A DNA stretch of 64,000 bases from positions 908,737 to 972,736 of the forward strand of contig NZ_QXHD01000004.1 in NCBI RefSeq assembly GCF_011009555.1, read 5' to 3'. The stretch comes from Adonisia turfae CCMR0081. Its GTDB lineage: Bacteria; Cyanobacteriota; Cyanobacteriia; Phormidesmidales; Phormidesmidaceae. The notes below the pieces were generated by a model that did no database searches, was not told the DNA's origin, and worked only from the letters and a program-made list of their open reading frames with translations. A program made the translations under genes and the position numbers. The first letter of the stretch is position 1. Every line of letters begins with the position of its first letter. Shown piece by piece: positions 16,705 to 25,542 of this stretch.

Positions 16705-18992
16705 TCCATCTGACTAAGGCGCTTAAGTTTTAGCACATCGGTCATCTTGCGCAATTTCTTAATGGTTCGATCAAAATGGGCATGGTCTTTAACATCAAGG
16801 CCCAAGTCAATTTCAGCAATTTGATCCGGAAATGTCGTGACTGTTGCTCGATGTACGTTGATCTTAAGATCTGATAAGTGGCTCAAAATATCCTTAAGAA
16901 CACCCACCCTATCAATAACCTCCAGTTTCAGCATGACTGGGTAGGTTTGAGGTCGGCCAGTGGCGGCTCCCACTGAATTCCAACGTACTGGTATGAGGCG
17001 ATCCCCAGGTACCGAGGCCACATTCGGACACCCTTGACGATGGATAGCAATGCCCCGAGCACCCATTGATACGGCCCCGAGAATCGGCTCCCCTGGCAGT
17101 GGATTGCAGCAACCGGCAATATGATGCAGTAACCCCTCGACACCGATGATGGAACTGCCTGATGCACTACTATGGGTATCGCCGCCCCAGCGAGTACGAA
17201 CGACTGCGCCTTCATTGATTTGCTCTGCTAGGGCTTCATCGTTTCCTTCGTCTATTGGCTGGAGTTCTTTAGTGGCCTCTTGCAGACGGTTAACCACCGC
17301 ATTCAGTGTGATTTCTCCGTAACCTAAAGCTGCCAACATATCCTCAACACAGGGATAATTGCTGCGTCGCGCTGCTGCTTGGGCTGGAGCTGATTTCAAC
17401 AAAGAATCTAGACCATCACGCCCCATGACCTTTTCCAGCATGGCATGGCCACGGGCCATGTTCTCATCATGGTGAGACTGCTTATACCAATGACGAATAC
17501 GGTTACGAGCACCGGCGGAAACGACAAAATTTAGCCAGTCCAGGCTGGGGTGGCTGTGTTTGTTGGTCAGAACTTCAACAATGTCACCGTTTTCAAGTTG
17601 GGTATCGAGGGTGACAATGCGATCGTTTACCTTGGCCCCAGCACAGTGATGCCCTACTTCTGTATGGATACGATAGGCAAAATCTACAGGCGTGGCTCCT
17701 TGACTTAAGGCAAATACATCACCTCGGGGACTGAAGACATAGACTTCTTCATCAAAAAGGTTATCTTTAACATCGCTCAAATATTCCTGGGCGTCTTTGA
17801 GATCGCTTTGCCATTCCAGGAGTTGTCGCAGCCAGGTGAATTTTTCGTCTTCTGCGTTGACCTTGGTATTACTGTTACCAGTTTCCTTATATTTCCAGTG
17901 AGCAGCGATCCCATATTCGGCAACGTGGTGCATTTCCATCGTACGAATCTGCACTTCAATGGGGCGACCTTGCTCGCCAATAACAGCCGTGTGTAATGAC
18001 TGATAACGGTTCGCTTTAGGTAGACCAATATAGTCTTTAAAGCGTCCAGGAATTGGCTTGAATTGATCGTGAACGACCGCTAGAGCTCGATAACATTCCA
18101 CCTTGGTACTAACGATGATGCGTACTGCCGCAATGTCATAGATCTGGTGGAAGTCTTTTTTCTGACGCTGCATCTTGCGATAGATGCTGTAAAGATGTTT
18201 GGGGCGACTGCTGATCTCAACACAGTTGATCCCGTCATTGGTCAAATGAGTTTCTAATAATTCGGCAACCTGTTTTAACCGGGCCTCTCGGTCTACACGC
18301 TTTTCAGAAATTAAGTTTTTGATTTCTTGATAAGAAGACTCTTCTAGGTACTTAAAAGAAAGGTCCTCTAGTTCCCACTTCATACGACCGATCCCCAGTC
18401 GATTTGCCAGTGGGGCAAAAATTTCGATGGTTTCGCAGGCTTTTTGTACCTGCTTTTCGGGTGGCAGATGTTGCAATGTCCGCATGTTATGGAGGCGATC
18501 TGCCAGCTTAACTACAATGACTCGGATATCTTGAGCCATAGCCAAGAACATACGGCGGAAATTTTCAGCTTGACGCTCTGTTTTACTGTTGAACTGAAAT
18601 TTTGATAGCTTGGTGACCCCTTCTACCATTTGGCGGACTTCTGCCCCAAAATGAGCCTCGATTTCATCCGCTGAAACATCTGTGTCTTCTACGACATCGT
18701 GTAAAAAACCGGCTGCAATCATAGCGCTGTCTCCCCCTAGACTGCGCAAGATATTCGCGACGGCTACCGGATGGGCAATATATGGTTCCCCAGAGGCCCG
18801 CATCTGCCCTTTGTGGAGTTGATAGGCAAATTCAAATGCGCGACAGACTAGCTGATTGTTATCTTTAGGACGCTCAAGCGGGACCTGGCTGTCCCCATGG
18901 ATCTCTATTGGCTGGCTGTGTTCTAGGATGCAAGACCTAAGCCAGGTCGGTAAGGTACAGTCTTTGGGGATAACAGGGGCTACTGGTGTCAT
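16701..18992 (-). CDS. spoT: bifunctional (p)ppGpp synthetase/hydrolase, RSH family
   Basis: This 763-residue long RSH enzyme makes and degrades the stringent-response alarmone. The HD hydrolase domain (about residues 50-200) keeps the His-Asp pair at H98-D99. The synthetase domain (about 240-370) contains RFKDYIG, the RxKD form typical of bifunctional enzymes, not the ExDD form of synthetase-only RelA. A TGS domain (about 410-470), a Cys-containing linker (GCCNPLPGE) and a C-terminal ACT domain (about 685-760) follow. All parts look intact, so this is probably the genome's main RSH enzyme. Confidence 0.93.
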   Translation of the reverse strand: MTPVAPVIPKDCTLPTWLRSCILEHSQPIEIHGDSQVPLERPKDNNQLVCRAFEFAYQLHKGQMRASGEPYIAHPVAVANILRSLGGDSAMIAAGFLHDVVEDTDVSADEIEAHFGAEVRQMVEGVTKLSKFQFNSKTERQAENFRRMFLAMAQDIRVIVVKLADRLHNMRTLQHLPPEKQVQKACETIEIFAPLANRLGIGRMKWELEDLSFKYLEESSYQEIKNLISEKRVDREARLKQVAELLETHLTNDGINCVEISSRPKHLYSIYRKMQRQKKDFHQIYDIAAVRIIVSTKVECYRALAVVHDQFKPIPGRFKDYIGLPKANRYQSLHTAVIGEQGRPIEVQIRTMEMHHVAEYGIAAHWKYKETGNSNTKVNAEDEKFTWLRQLLEWQSDLKDAQEYLSDVKDNLFDEEVYVFSPRGDVFALSQGATPVDFAYRIHTEVGHHCAGAKVNDRIVTLDTQLENGDIVEVLTNKHSHPSLDWLNFVVSAGARNRIRHWYKQSHHDENMARGHAMLEKVMGRDGLDSLLKSAPAQAAARRSNYPCVEDMLAALGYGEITLNAVVNRLQEATKELQPIDEGNDEALAEQINEGAVVRTRWGGDTHSSASGSSIIGVEGLLHHIAGCCNPLPGEPILGAVSMGARGIAIHRQGCPNVASVPGDRLIPVRWNSVGAATGRPQTYPVMLKLEVIDRVGVLKDILSHLSDLKINVHRATVTTFPDQIAEIDLGLDVKDHAHFDRTIKKLRKMTDVLKLKRLSQMD

Positions 18993-19493
18993 GGTAGATC
19001 GGGGGAGAGGATAAAAACTGCAAAAACCACATTGGCTCCGGGTGGTCTGAATAGGGCCAGTACCGATACGCTCTGTTCTACTGGAAGTTGCGTTAATTCA
19101 AAACGTCGGTACCTAGTGAGCAAGCAAGATCCGCAATCATCTGTCTTATGTAAGAAATTACGCCTGTGGCACGATGCATCAAAGTTTCAAGTGCCATCTT
19201 GACCAAGACGTTTATCCTCTTAATTCGTAGGATAGATTACAGAGTATAAATTCTTACAATTGTAGCTTTATGGTGAGGTTATTAGTGGTCGTTACAGACG
19301 ATTGCCTGAGTTCTGTAAGTGGATAATTTCAAGGCTTAGATTAGTGCTTACATCAGTTACCAGGCGATTTGCTTGCCTTTACTATTAGAATATGTGCGTA
19401 ATTAAAGAACAATAAAATACTTATATAAAAGCTATAGAGATTAAAAAAAAAGTTCTAAATGGCTTTATTAAAATCTTGCATTATTATTAAATC
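18993..19493. other. 501-bp divergent intergenic region
   Basis: This lies between the (p)ppGpp gene (minus) and the PatD-like gene (plus). The second half is strongly AT-rich (19380-19490), with a run of nine or ten A residues near 19443. No gene or named motif was found. Confidence 0.5.
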
Positions 19494-19844
19494 ATGACAT
19501 TTGCTACTGTAGTTGATGATCTCAATGCCTATAGTGCTCAATTAGCTCAGGTAAAGTTGGCATTAGGGCAGATGGAAGGGGCTGCAAAGGCTAATATTCT
19601 GCAACAGTTCTTTGCTCAAACCCTTTGGCCTCAGCTAAGTCAGACAGATATGTTGGAGCAGCCTCAAGGGCGTGCAGCGATAACGGAAATCCATCGTCAC
19701 ATGCGGCTTTTGATGGTGGAGGTCAACTTTGTGACCTCAGCTAGCCACGGTGATACTCGGCAGCAGCGTCTACAGCAAATGGAGCAGCGTCTGCAGCAGT
19801 TAGAAGGGTTTACTCAAGTCTTAATTAACCTCTGTAATCAGTGA
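19494..19844 (+). CDS. small helical protein, PatD-like
   Basis: This 116-residue protein is all-helical. Its middle (ITEIHRHMRLLMVEVNFVTSAS, about residues 62-83) and Gln-rich C-terminal helix resemble what I recall of the PatD family, which tunes heterocyst frequency in Nostoc-type cyanobacteria. PatD homologues are also found in strains that form no heterocysts, so this says nothing about differentiation here. The assignment is from memory of the family pattern and should be tested. The start is the only ATG in a good position. Confidence 0.5.
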   Translation: MTFATVVDDLNAYSAQLAQVKLALGQMEGAAKANILQQFFAQTLWPQLSQTDMLEQPQGRAAITEIHRHMRLLMVEVNFVTSASHGDTRQQRLQQMEQRLQQLEGFTQVLINLCNQ

Positions 19845-19967
19845 TTTGCTCCTAGATTTGCTCCTAGAAAAACTTGAGTTTTCCCCTGCTAAAAACTACA
19901 GTTCTGGATGTAGACGCGATTTAGTACATGTGTCTGTATAGTTTTTGTACTTTATTCACGGAGGGCG

Positions 19968-20537
19968 ATGTTCTGTCCAAAGCATCCGCAGGAATCGCTG
20001 CTGATAGGTGAGCTAGTAGATGGGCTAAAGGCTTCTAATTGTCCAACCTGTAGTGGCTCTTGGATAGCTCCTGAGGATTATCAGTCTTGGCAAGCTACCC
20101 AGACAGATCCGTCTCTTAGGATTGATGACTTGACGTTGCCCATTAACCAAGACATTGATTATCAGCCAGCTCGCTACGACAATCGAGCTGGCCTTTGTCC
20201 GAGCTGTGGATTTTATTTAGTTAGAAGCAGAATTAATCTACAAAAAGTTGCATTTTTTCTGGAACGCTGTCCTGCTTGCAAAGGTGTTTGGTGTGATGCA
20301 GGGGAGTGGGATGTGCTTAGTGAGCTTGGTCTGAGTGCCTATATCCCTGTGCTTTTTACCGATGAATGGCAAAGCCGTGTGCGTGTTGCTGAGGCCGAAC
20401 TGCGTGAGCAGGTGGCGACAGCGGAGAAACTTGGGCCAGAAATTGCGGAGAGACTTTTTGAGCTAGCAACTTTGCTGGAAAATCACCCCAATGGAGATTT
20501 TGGGGTGGCTTATTTGATGAGGCGATTTGAGAAGTGA
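19968..20537 (+). CDS. zinc-ribbon protein (zf-TFIIB type)
   Basis: This 189-residue protein has two zinc-ribbon modules. The first uses FCPKH plus CPTCSGSW (residues 2-32), the second CPSCG plus CPACKGVWCDAGEW (about residues 80-119). The motif C-P-x-C-x-G-x-W is that of the TFIIB-like zinc-finger family, common in bacteria and of unknown role. The C-terminal third is helical. It stands 21 bp before the ABC ATPase gene on the same strand, so co-transcription is possible but there is no functional link I know. Confidence 0.8.
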   Translation: MFCPKHPQESLLIGELVDGLKASNCPTCSGSWIAPEDYQSWQATQTDPSLRIDDLTLPINQDIDYQPARYDNRAGLCPSCGFYLVRSRINLQKVAFFLERCPACKGVWCDAGEWDVLSELGLSAYIPVLFTDEWQSRVRVAEAELREQVATAEKLGPEIAERLFELATLLENHPNGDFGVAYLMRRFEK

Positions 20538-20558
20538 AATATCTATGTTTTGAGTATT

Positions 20559-22196
20559 ATGACTCCTCCCTTGCTACAGCTTGATGACTTTGGTGTCGCT
20601 TATCCACAGCAGGAAAGTTGGGCAGTTGAGAATGTGTCTTTATTGCTACAGCCTGGAGAAATGCTGGGGCTAGTGGGAGAATCTGGATGTGGCAAGTCCA
20701 CCTTGGGGCGAGCTGCTCTACGGTTGTTGCCAAGGGGTAGTCAGACTAAAGGACGGTCACTGTTTGAAGGGCGCGATGTGTTGGGCTTTTCGAGCAAGGA
20801 AATTCGGCGGTTTCGAGGAGAAGCGGTGTCATTGGTGTTTCAAGATCCGATGACGCGACTCGATCCGCTGATGACCATCGGGGATCACTGCGTAGAGACC
20901 CTGCGCGCCCATCGCTCCGATGTGTCTAAGCAGGTTGCGAAGGAAATTGCGATCGCAACCCTAAAATCCGTCAGTATCCCTGCCAACCGCTGGGATCAGT
21001 ATCCCCACGAGTTTAGTGGTGGTATGCGGCAGCGGGTTGCCATCGCCCTGGCGCTGCTACTCAATCCCAAGCTGATTGTGGCAGATGAACCCACCACCAG
21101 TTTGGATGTCACGGTTTCGGCGCAAATTTTAGACCTGCTGACTCAGCTGTGTCGAGAACGGGGGATGGCCCTGATCCTGATTTCCCACGATCTGGCATTG
21201 GTTGGGGAATATTGCGATCGCATTGCCGTCATGTATCAAGGCAAACTTGTAGAGCTGGGAGCGACCGCAGACGTTTTGTATCATCCTCAGGCGGATTACA
21301 CTCAGTCTTTGCTACAGGCGGCCCATCAGTTGCAAAACTATGAGGCTGATGATTCGGCATTAGAACAAGAAACCGCAACCGCTCCTCTTCTGCGAGTACA
21401 AGATCTAGTAAAGCACTACACCATTGAGCAAAATTTGCTTTCGAAGTTGTTTAATCGAGCACAATCGGAGGATATCAAAGCCGTTGATGGCATTTCTGTA
21501 GACTTGCATCCCGGTGAGATCCTGGGTCTGGTGGGAGAATCAGGCTGCGGAAAAAGTACGTTTTCCCGTGCATTGATGCAGATTATTCCACCGACATCAG
21601 GGCGGGTGGAGTTCATGGGACAAAACTTGGTAGGCATGTCTCGGGCTCAACTGCAGGTGCAGCGACGCAATTTTCAAATGATTTTCCAAGATCCCCATGC
21701 TTGTCTCAATCCTATGATGACCGTGGGGCAGGGGATTGCTGATCCGTTAATTATCCATGGTTTGGCGAATGCGTCGGATGCCAAGCAGCAGGTCCGTGCC
21801 ATGTTGAAGCGGGTGGGACTGACGCCGACCGAAGACTATTATGGCCGTTATCCTGGTGATTTGTCTGGGGGGCAGCAGCAGCGCGTTGCTATTGCCCGTG
21901 CCTTAATTACTAAACCTAAGCTGGTGATTTGTGATGAGCCAGTGAGCATGTTAGATGCGAGCGTTCAGGCCCAGGTCCTAGAGCTGATGCTGGAGCTGAA
22001 AGAAGAGCTTGACTTAACCTATCTATTTATTACCCACGATTTATGGGTGGCGCGGTATCTTTGCGATCGCATAGCTGTCATGAATGGTGGCAAAATCGTT
22101 GAAATTGGACCAACAGAGCAGATTTTCATATCACCGCAGCATTCATATACGAAAACGCTCTTGTCGGCTGCCCCTTTATTGGCAAAACAAACATGA
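20559..22196 (+). CDS. two-domain peptide/oligopeptide ABC transporter ATPase (DppDF/YejF-like)
   Basis: This 545-residue protein is a natural fusion of two ABC ATPases. Each half has Walker A (GESGCGKST), a signature (EFSGGMRQR in the first, DLSGGQQQR in the second) and Walker B (VADEPTT; ICDEPVS). The C-terminal peptide-transporter extensions are present in both. Such proteins energise uptake of di- or oligopeptides, or of nickel. No permease or binding-protein gene is adjacent. I begin at the ATG at 20559; a TTG three codons upstream is possible. Confidence 0.9.
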   Translation: MTPPLLQLDDFGVAYPQQESWAVENVSLLLQPGEMLGLVGESGCGKSTLGRAALRLLPRGSQTKGRSLFEGRDVLGFSSKEIRRFRGEAVSLVFQDPMTRLDPLMTIGDHCVETLRAHRSDVSKQVAKEIAIATLKSVSIPANRWDQYPHEFSGGMRQRVAIALALLLNPKLIVADEPTTSLDVTVSAQILDLLTQLCRERGMALILISHDLALVGEYCDRIAVMYQGKLVELGATADVLYHPQADYTQSLLQAAHQLQNYEADDSALEQETATAPLLRVQDLVKHYTIEQNLLSKLFNRAQSEDIKAVDGISVDLHPGEILGLVGESGCGKSTFSRALMQIIPPTSGRVEFMGQNLVGMSRAQLQVQRRNFQMIFQDPHACLNPMMTVGQGIADPLIIHGLANASDAKQQVRAMLKRVGLTPTEDYYGRYPGDLSGGQQQRVAIARALITKPKLVICDEPVSMLDASVQAQVLELMLELKEELDLTYLFITHDLWVARYLCDRIAVMNGGKIVEIGPTEQIFISPQHSYTKTLLSAAPLLAKQT

Positions 22197-22249
22197 CTTT
22201 AGCGATCTCTGAGCATTGCTGTGTCCAGTGAGAGTTCTTGAGAACGACA

Positions 22250-22278
22250 AAAAGGTCGGGCCATTGACCCGACCTTTT
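22250..22278. terminator. bidirectional terminator
   Basis: The 11-bp arms AAAAGGTCGGG (22250-22260) and CCCGACCTTTT (22268-22278) give a strong stem with A/T tails on both strands. It lies between the ABC ATPase gene and convergent petE. Confidence 0.85.
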
Positions 22279-22314
22279 GCGTTACATTCAAATGACTTGA
22301 TTAGCAATCATCAT

Positions 22315-22719
22315 CTATTCAACGATAATCTTGCCAACCATGCCAGCACCACGGTGAGGGGCGCAGAAGTAGCTGTACTCACCAGGCTCAGTGAATTTGG
22401 AGGAGTAGGACTCACCAGGGGAGAAGGTTAGCTGTTCTTGGGATAAGGCGTCTGCAACGTCTTTGCCGCCAGGAACCTGAGCTGCATCAAAGATAACGTT
22501 GTGGGGGGCCATTTTGTTGTTAACCCAAGTCACTGTATCGCCAGCCTTAATGGTGAGGGTTGCAGGCTCAAACGCCAGCAGACCTGCATCGGAACCCATT
22601 TTTACTTGGTAATCAGTAGCGTAGGCAGGAGCTGCATTGAAAACAGTGCCTGCAAAAACCAGAGCAGCCGCTACTAATAGCGCACCCATGGCTCGCAAAG
22701 CGCGATTGATAAAGGTCAT
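22315..22719 (-). CDS. petE: plastocyanin
   Basis: Plastocyanin is the blue-copper protein that carries electrons from cytochrome b6f to photosystem I in the thylakoid lumen. The 134-residue precursor has a signal peptide ending near residue 34 (APAYA/T). The copper ligands are all present: H73 (in MAPHNVIF), C119, H122 and M127 (in [11 protein letters not shown]). It is divergent from cytochrome c6, its copper-independent substitute, with 437 bp between. A 22-bp palindrome stands 28-49 bases before the start. Confidence 0.97.
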   Translation of the reverse strand: MTFINRALRAMGALLVAAALVFAGTVFNAAPAYATDYQVKMGSDAGLLAFEPATLTIKAGDTVTWVNNKMAPHNVIFDAAQVPGGKDVADALSQEQLTFSPGESYSSKFTEPGEYSYFCAPHRGAGMVGKIIVE

Positions 22720-23156
22720 GGTGATTTCTCAAGGTTGAATTTAGAGGTAGTTAAGCATTCTTAACTACAACATGCTTAGTTATTTTAGAATGCCGGATGT
22801 CGTCGTAGACAAATAAACAAAAAATAAAGCGTTGTTCAGCAGTACCAGACCTCTAGTCAACTATTCGATAGCGTTTCGGACACGTCTAATGGTCTCTTTC
22901 TCTAGATGTTAAAACTAGGGAATGCCTTTCAGCATATAGGTTTGAGTCGATCTCCAAAAGACGTGTGCCATGGCCTAATAGTTAGCTATGGCTGGCTAAA
23001 GCTGATGGCAAGGCTCTTTACAGTTGTTAATGTTTGACCTGCTGTCATTTGACGCGGTCTGAAAAAACTGGAGACGATCATCTTTAGTCAAACTTTAAGC
23101 TTTTGGCTGAAATCGTTTGATTATTAGACTGTGACTTTTTTTGAGAGGAGTATCCG
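22720..23156. promoter_or_regulatory. petE / petJ divergent control region
   Basis: This 437-bp non-coding region must hold the promoters of both lumenal electron carriers. It contains a perfect 9-bp dyad, GTAGTTAAG at 22747-22755 and its complement at 22760-22768, close to petE. On the petJ side there is a GAGAGGAG ribosome-binding site six bases before the ATG. In other cyanobacteria the two genes are controlled oppositely by copper through a BlaI-type repressor. Whether the dyad is its operator is my speculation. Confidence 0.5.
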
Positions 23157-23495
23157 ATGAAGTCTATTTTGGCTACTGTTGTAGCGTTTGTAGCAAGCGC
23201 AGTTTTCTTGATTGCGCCTCCTGCTATGGCTGCTGATGCTGGTGCTGGTGCTGGTGCTCAGGTATTTGCTGCTAACTGTGCGGCTTGCCACATTGGTGGT
23301 GGTAACGCAGTTAACCCTGCTAAGACTCTAAAGAAGGATGACTTGGTTGCTAATGGCAAAGATACTGTTGATGCAATTACGACTCAGGTAACAAATGGTA
23401 ATGCTGGTATGCCCTCTTTCGGTGGTCGTTTGACACCTGAGCAGATTGAGAACGTTGCATCTTATGTATTGGCTCAATCCGATAAGGGCTGGTAG
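23157..23495 (+). CDS. petJ: cytochrome c6
   Basis: Soluble c-type cytochrome of the thylakoid lumen, alternative to plastocyanin and also able to donate to the terminal oxidase. The 112-residue precursor has a signal peptide ending near residue 26 (PPAMAA). The haem site is C41-A-A-C44-H45, and M85 (AGMPSFGG) is the probable axial ligand. A Shine-Dalgarno GAGAGGAG precedes the start. The gene is followed by a terminator. Confidence 0.97.
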   Translation: MKSILATVVAFVASAVFLIAPPAMAADAGAGAGAQVFAANCAACHIGGGNAVNPAKTLKKDDLVANGKDTVDAITTQVTNGNAGMPSFGGRLTPEQIENVASYVLAQSDKGW

Positions 23496-23823
23496 TCACG
23501 TCCTACTTTTGAACCAGTTATATTTTGATTAGCCTTGGCTTTCACCTAGCCTAATCCTCAATTTGAATTAATAAAGCCTGTTTTTAGGGGGATTCCCCCC
23601 CTGGAAGCGGGTTTTTGTATTAGGTAACGTAGTTCTGAAGCCTAAAAAAATCTCAAGAACTCTGAATGCGCTATCACATCCGTGTAAAAAATATTACTTG
23701 GTTGGCGGAGTGCTAATCGTGGATAATACGTGACCGATACTGGACACAGTTGTGAGGCTATATAATGCTCGCTTTGCTTGTTGAAACAATGAGTCTCCCT
23801 GCGATCGCAGGTGGTGCAGTCCA
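23496..23823. other. 328-bp region between petJ and the amylase gene
   Basis: Its first part holds the petJ terminator. Near 23800 there is a HIP1 octamer in a 12-bp palindrome, CTGCGATCGCAG. No gene is seen. Confidence 0.5.
23574..23616 (+). terminator. petJ terminator
   Basis: An outer stem pairs AAGCCTG (23574-23580) with CGGGTTT (from 23608), allowing G-U pairs. An inner stem pairs AGGGGG (23586-23591) with CCCCCT. The outer arm runs into five T residues. Confidence 0.65.
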
Positions 23824-25398
23824 GTGGGTTCCTTGGTGAGTTCAGGACGACTGGCATCCTTTGCCAGGCGCTCGGCAGCTATAGCCTGTGCCTTAGGAAT
23901 GGGAGGATGTCAGGTAGCTGCCCAATTGCCCCCCTCAGCGGGTGGACGACAGATTACGAGTTCCCGTTCGGTGATCGTTCAGCTATTTGAGTGGCGTTGG
24001 CCAGATGTTGCCCAGGAGTGTGAAAGTTGGTTAGGGCCAAAGGGTTACGGGGCTGTGCAAATTTCTCCCCCCCATGAACATCGGATAATCGCTCAAGACC
24101 CCACTCCATTTCCTTGGTATCAGCGCTATCAGCCGGTTAGCTATAAATTGTCAAGCCGTAGCGGTGGTCGAGCTGAGCTAGCAGATATGATCAAGCGCTG
24201 TTATGACTCGGGTATCAAAGTCTATGCCGATTTGGTGATCAATAATATGGCTAGTGCTGGCGCTGGCAAAGGCAGTGACGGCAGTGATTTCGATACAGCG
24301 ACGTTTTCCTACAACGAGGTGCCGTACATTAAGGCAGACTTTAATGCCCCATGTACGATTGCGCCTCGGGACTATGTTGAAGACCCCTGGCAGGTAAAGC
24401 ACTGCCAGGTGGAGGGGCGTCAGGATTTGGATACGGGGAGTGAGACGGTGCAAGCTGCGATCTCAGCTGCCATGAATGAACTGTTAACCCTCGGTGTGGC
24501 TGGTTTTCGTATTGATGCTGCCCAACATATTCCACCACAGCACATTGCCAAGATTCTGCGGCGTCTGCATCCCCTAAGCCCCCGATTCTATCCCGATGGA
24601 GGGCGTCCATTTATTTACCAGGAAATCACGAGCCCCGGAACAAACGCTATTCAAGCCAGCGATTACTTTAGCAATGGTGCGGTTACCGAGGTCCGCTATG
24701 GTCGTAATCTGGGTGAGCAAGTGCGCCATGGTGAACTAAAAAACTTGGTGCTATTTGGGGAAGCCTGGGGATTAATACCGAGTCATAAGGCTGTTGTTTT
24801 TACGGATAACCACAAAACTCAGCGTAGTCGCGATCGCAACATAATCACTTTTTATGCACCAACCGATGGCGGAGCACGATATCGGCTAGCCAATATATTC
24901 ATGTTGGCATGGCCCTATGGCACTCCAAAAATTATGTCCAGCTATGACTGGCCGCGAGAGCAGGGCAACTGGGTAGGACCGCCTGCGGATGAAAACGGAC
25001 AAACCTTACCAGTGAGCTGTGGTGATGGCTGGGTGTGTGAACATCGCTGGTCTGACATTGCCAGTATGGTGGAGTTTCGCAATGTGACCCAAGGTGTTTC
25101 TACCATTGACCATTGGTGGGATAACGGCAAGAGCCAAATCGCATTTGCCCGTGGCAATCGGGGGTTTGTAGTTATTAATAACGAAAATAATACTCTCAGT
25201 GAAATATTGATGACAGGATTGCCAGCGGGTGGTTACTGCAATGTTTTGTCTGAGACATCGATGGCCGAATCTGGTGAAACACCTAGCGAAACGTTAGACA
25301 GTTGTAAACGCTTGATTACAGTAGATTCAGAGGGTCGAGCTCAGTTCGATGTAGCGCCTCAACAGGCCGTAGCATTGCATATTAGAGCTCGTCTGTAA
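23824..25398 (+). CDS. animal-type alpha-amylase homologue (GH13), active site altered
   Basis: This 524-residue protein closely follows the animal-type GH13 amylases (from memory: YFGNGRVTE-, GxGWGxxPS- and DWVCEHRW-like segments are all matched). The nucleophile D231 (GFRIDA) and general acid E267 (FIYQE) are present. The third catalytic Asp, normally in DNHD, is Lys331 (FTDNHK), and the region I His of INHM is Asn141 (INNM). Chloride-site equivalents (Arg, Asn, Lys) look conserved. The N-terminus has a short hydrophobic stretch ending MGGCQ, possibly a lipobox. Starts are GTG at 23824 or 23836. It is either a non-catalytic carbohydrate-binding protein or an enzyme with changed chemistry. 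Confidence 0.88.
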   Translation: MGSLVSSGRLASFARRSAAIACALGMGGCQVAAQLPPSAGGRQITSSRSVIVQLFEWRWPDVAQECESWLGPKGYGAVQISPPHEHRIIAQDPTPFPWYQRYQPVSYKLSSRSGGRAELADMIKRCYDSGIKVYADLVINNMASAGAGKGSDGSDFDTATFSYNEVPYIKADFNAPCTIAPRDYVEDPWQVKHCQVEGRQDLDTGSETVQAAISAAMNELLTLGVAGFRIDAAQHIPPQHIAKILRRLHPLSPRFYPDGGRPFIYQEITSPGTNAIQASDYFSNGAVTEVRYGRNLGEQVRHGELKNLVLFGEAWGLIPSHKAVVFTDNHKTQRSRDRNIITFYAPTDGGARYRLANIFMLAWPYGTPKIMSSYDWPREQGNWVGPPADENGQTLPVSCGDGWVCEHRWSDIASMVEFRNVTQGVSTIDHWWDNGKSQIAFARGNRGFVVINNENNTLSEILMTGLPAGGYCNVLSETSMAESGETPSETLDSCKRLITVDSEGRAQFDVAPQQAVALHIRARL

Positions 25399-25442
25399 TG
25401 ACACCTTTGACCGAGGTTGCTTTCAGACCTGCTCACAAAGCG

Positions 25443-25486
25443 TTGAAAACCCGACCACTGGTGTACGGTTTTCAATCAAGTTTTTT
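25443..25486 (+). terminator. terminator after the amylase gene
   Basis: A 9-bp stem (TTGAAAACC at 25443-25451, GGTTTTCAA at 25467-25475) is followed after five bases by six T residues at 25481-25486. Confidence 0.75.
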
Positions 25487-25542
25487 CTTCAGCTGCGTTG
25501 ATAGGCTAAAGCTAAGGACGTATCTGTAAGGAATTTCAGCCC

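Noticed and set aside
19494..19844. Inference of heterocyst formation from the PatD-like gene and the PatA-type regulator
   Set aside because: Both families also occur in strains without heterocysts, and no nitrogen-fixation or hetR gene is in the window.
22216..22431. Plus-strand frame overlapping the end of petE
   Set aside because: It crosses a terminator hairpin and lies antisense to well-conserved plastocyanin codons.
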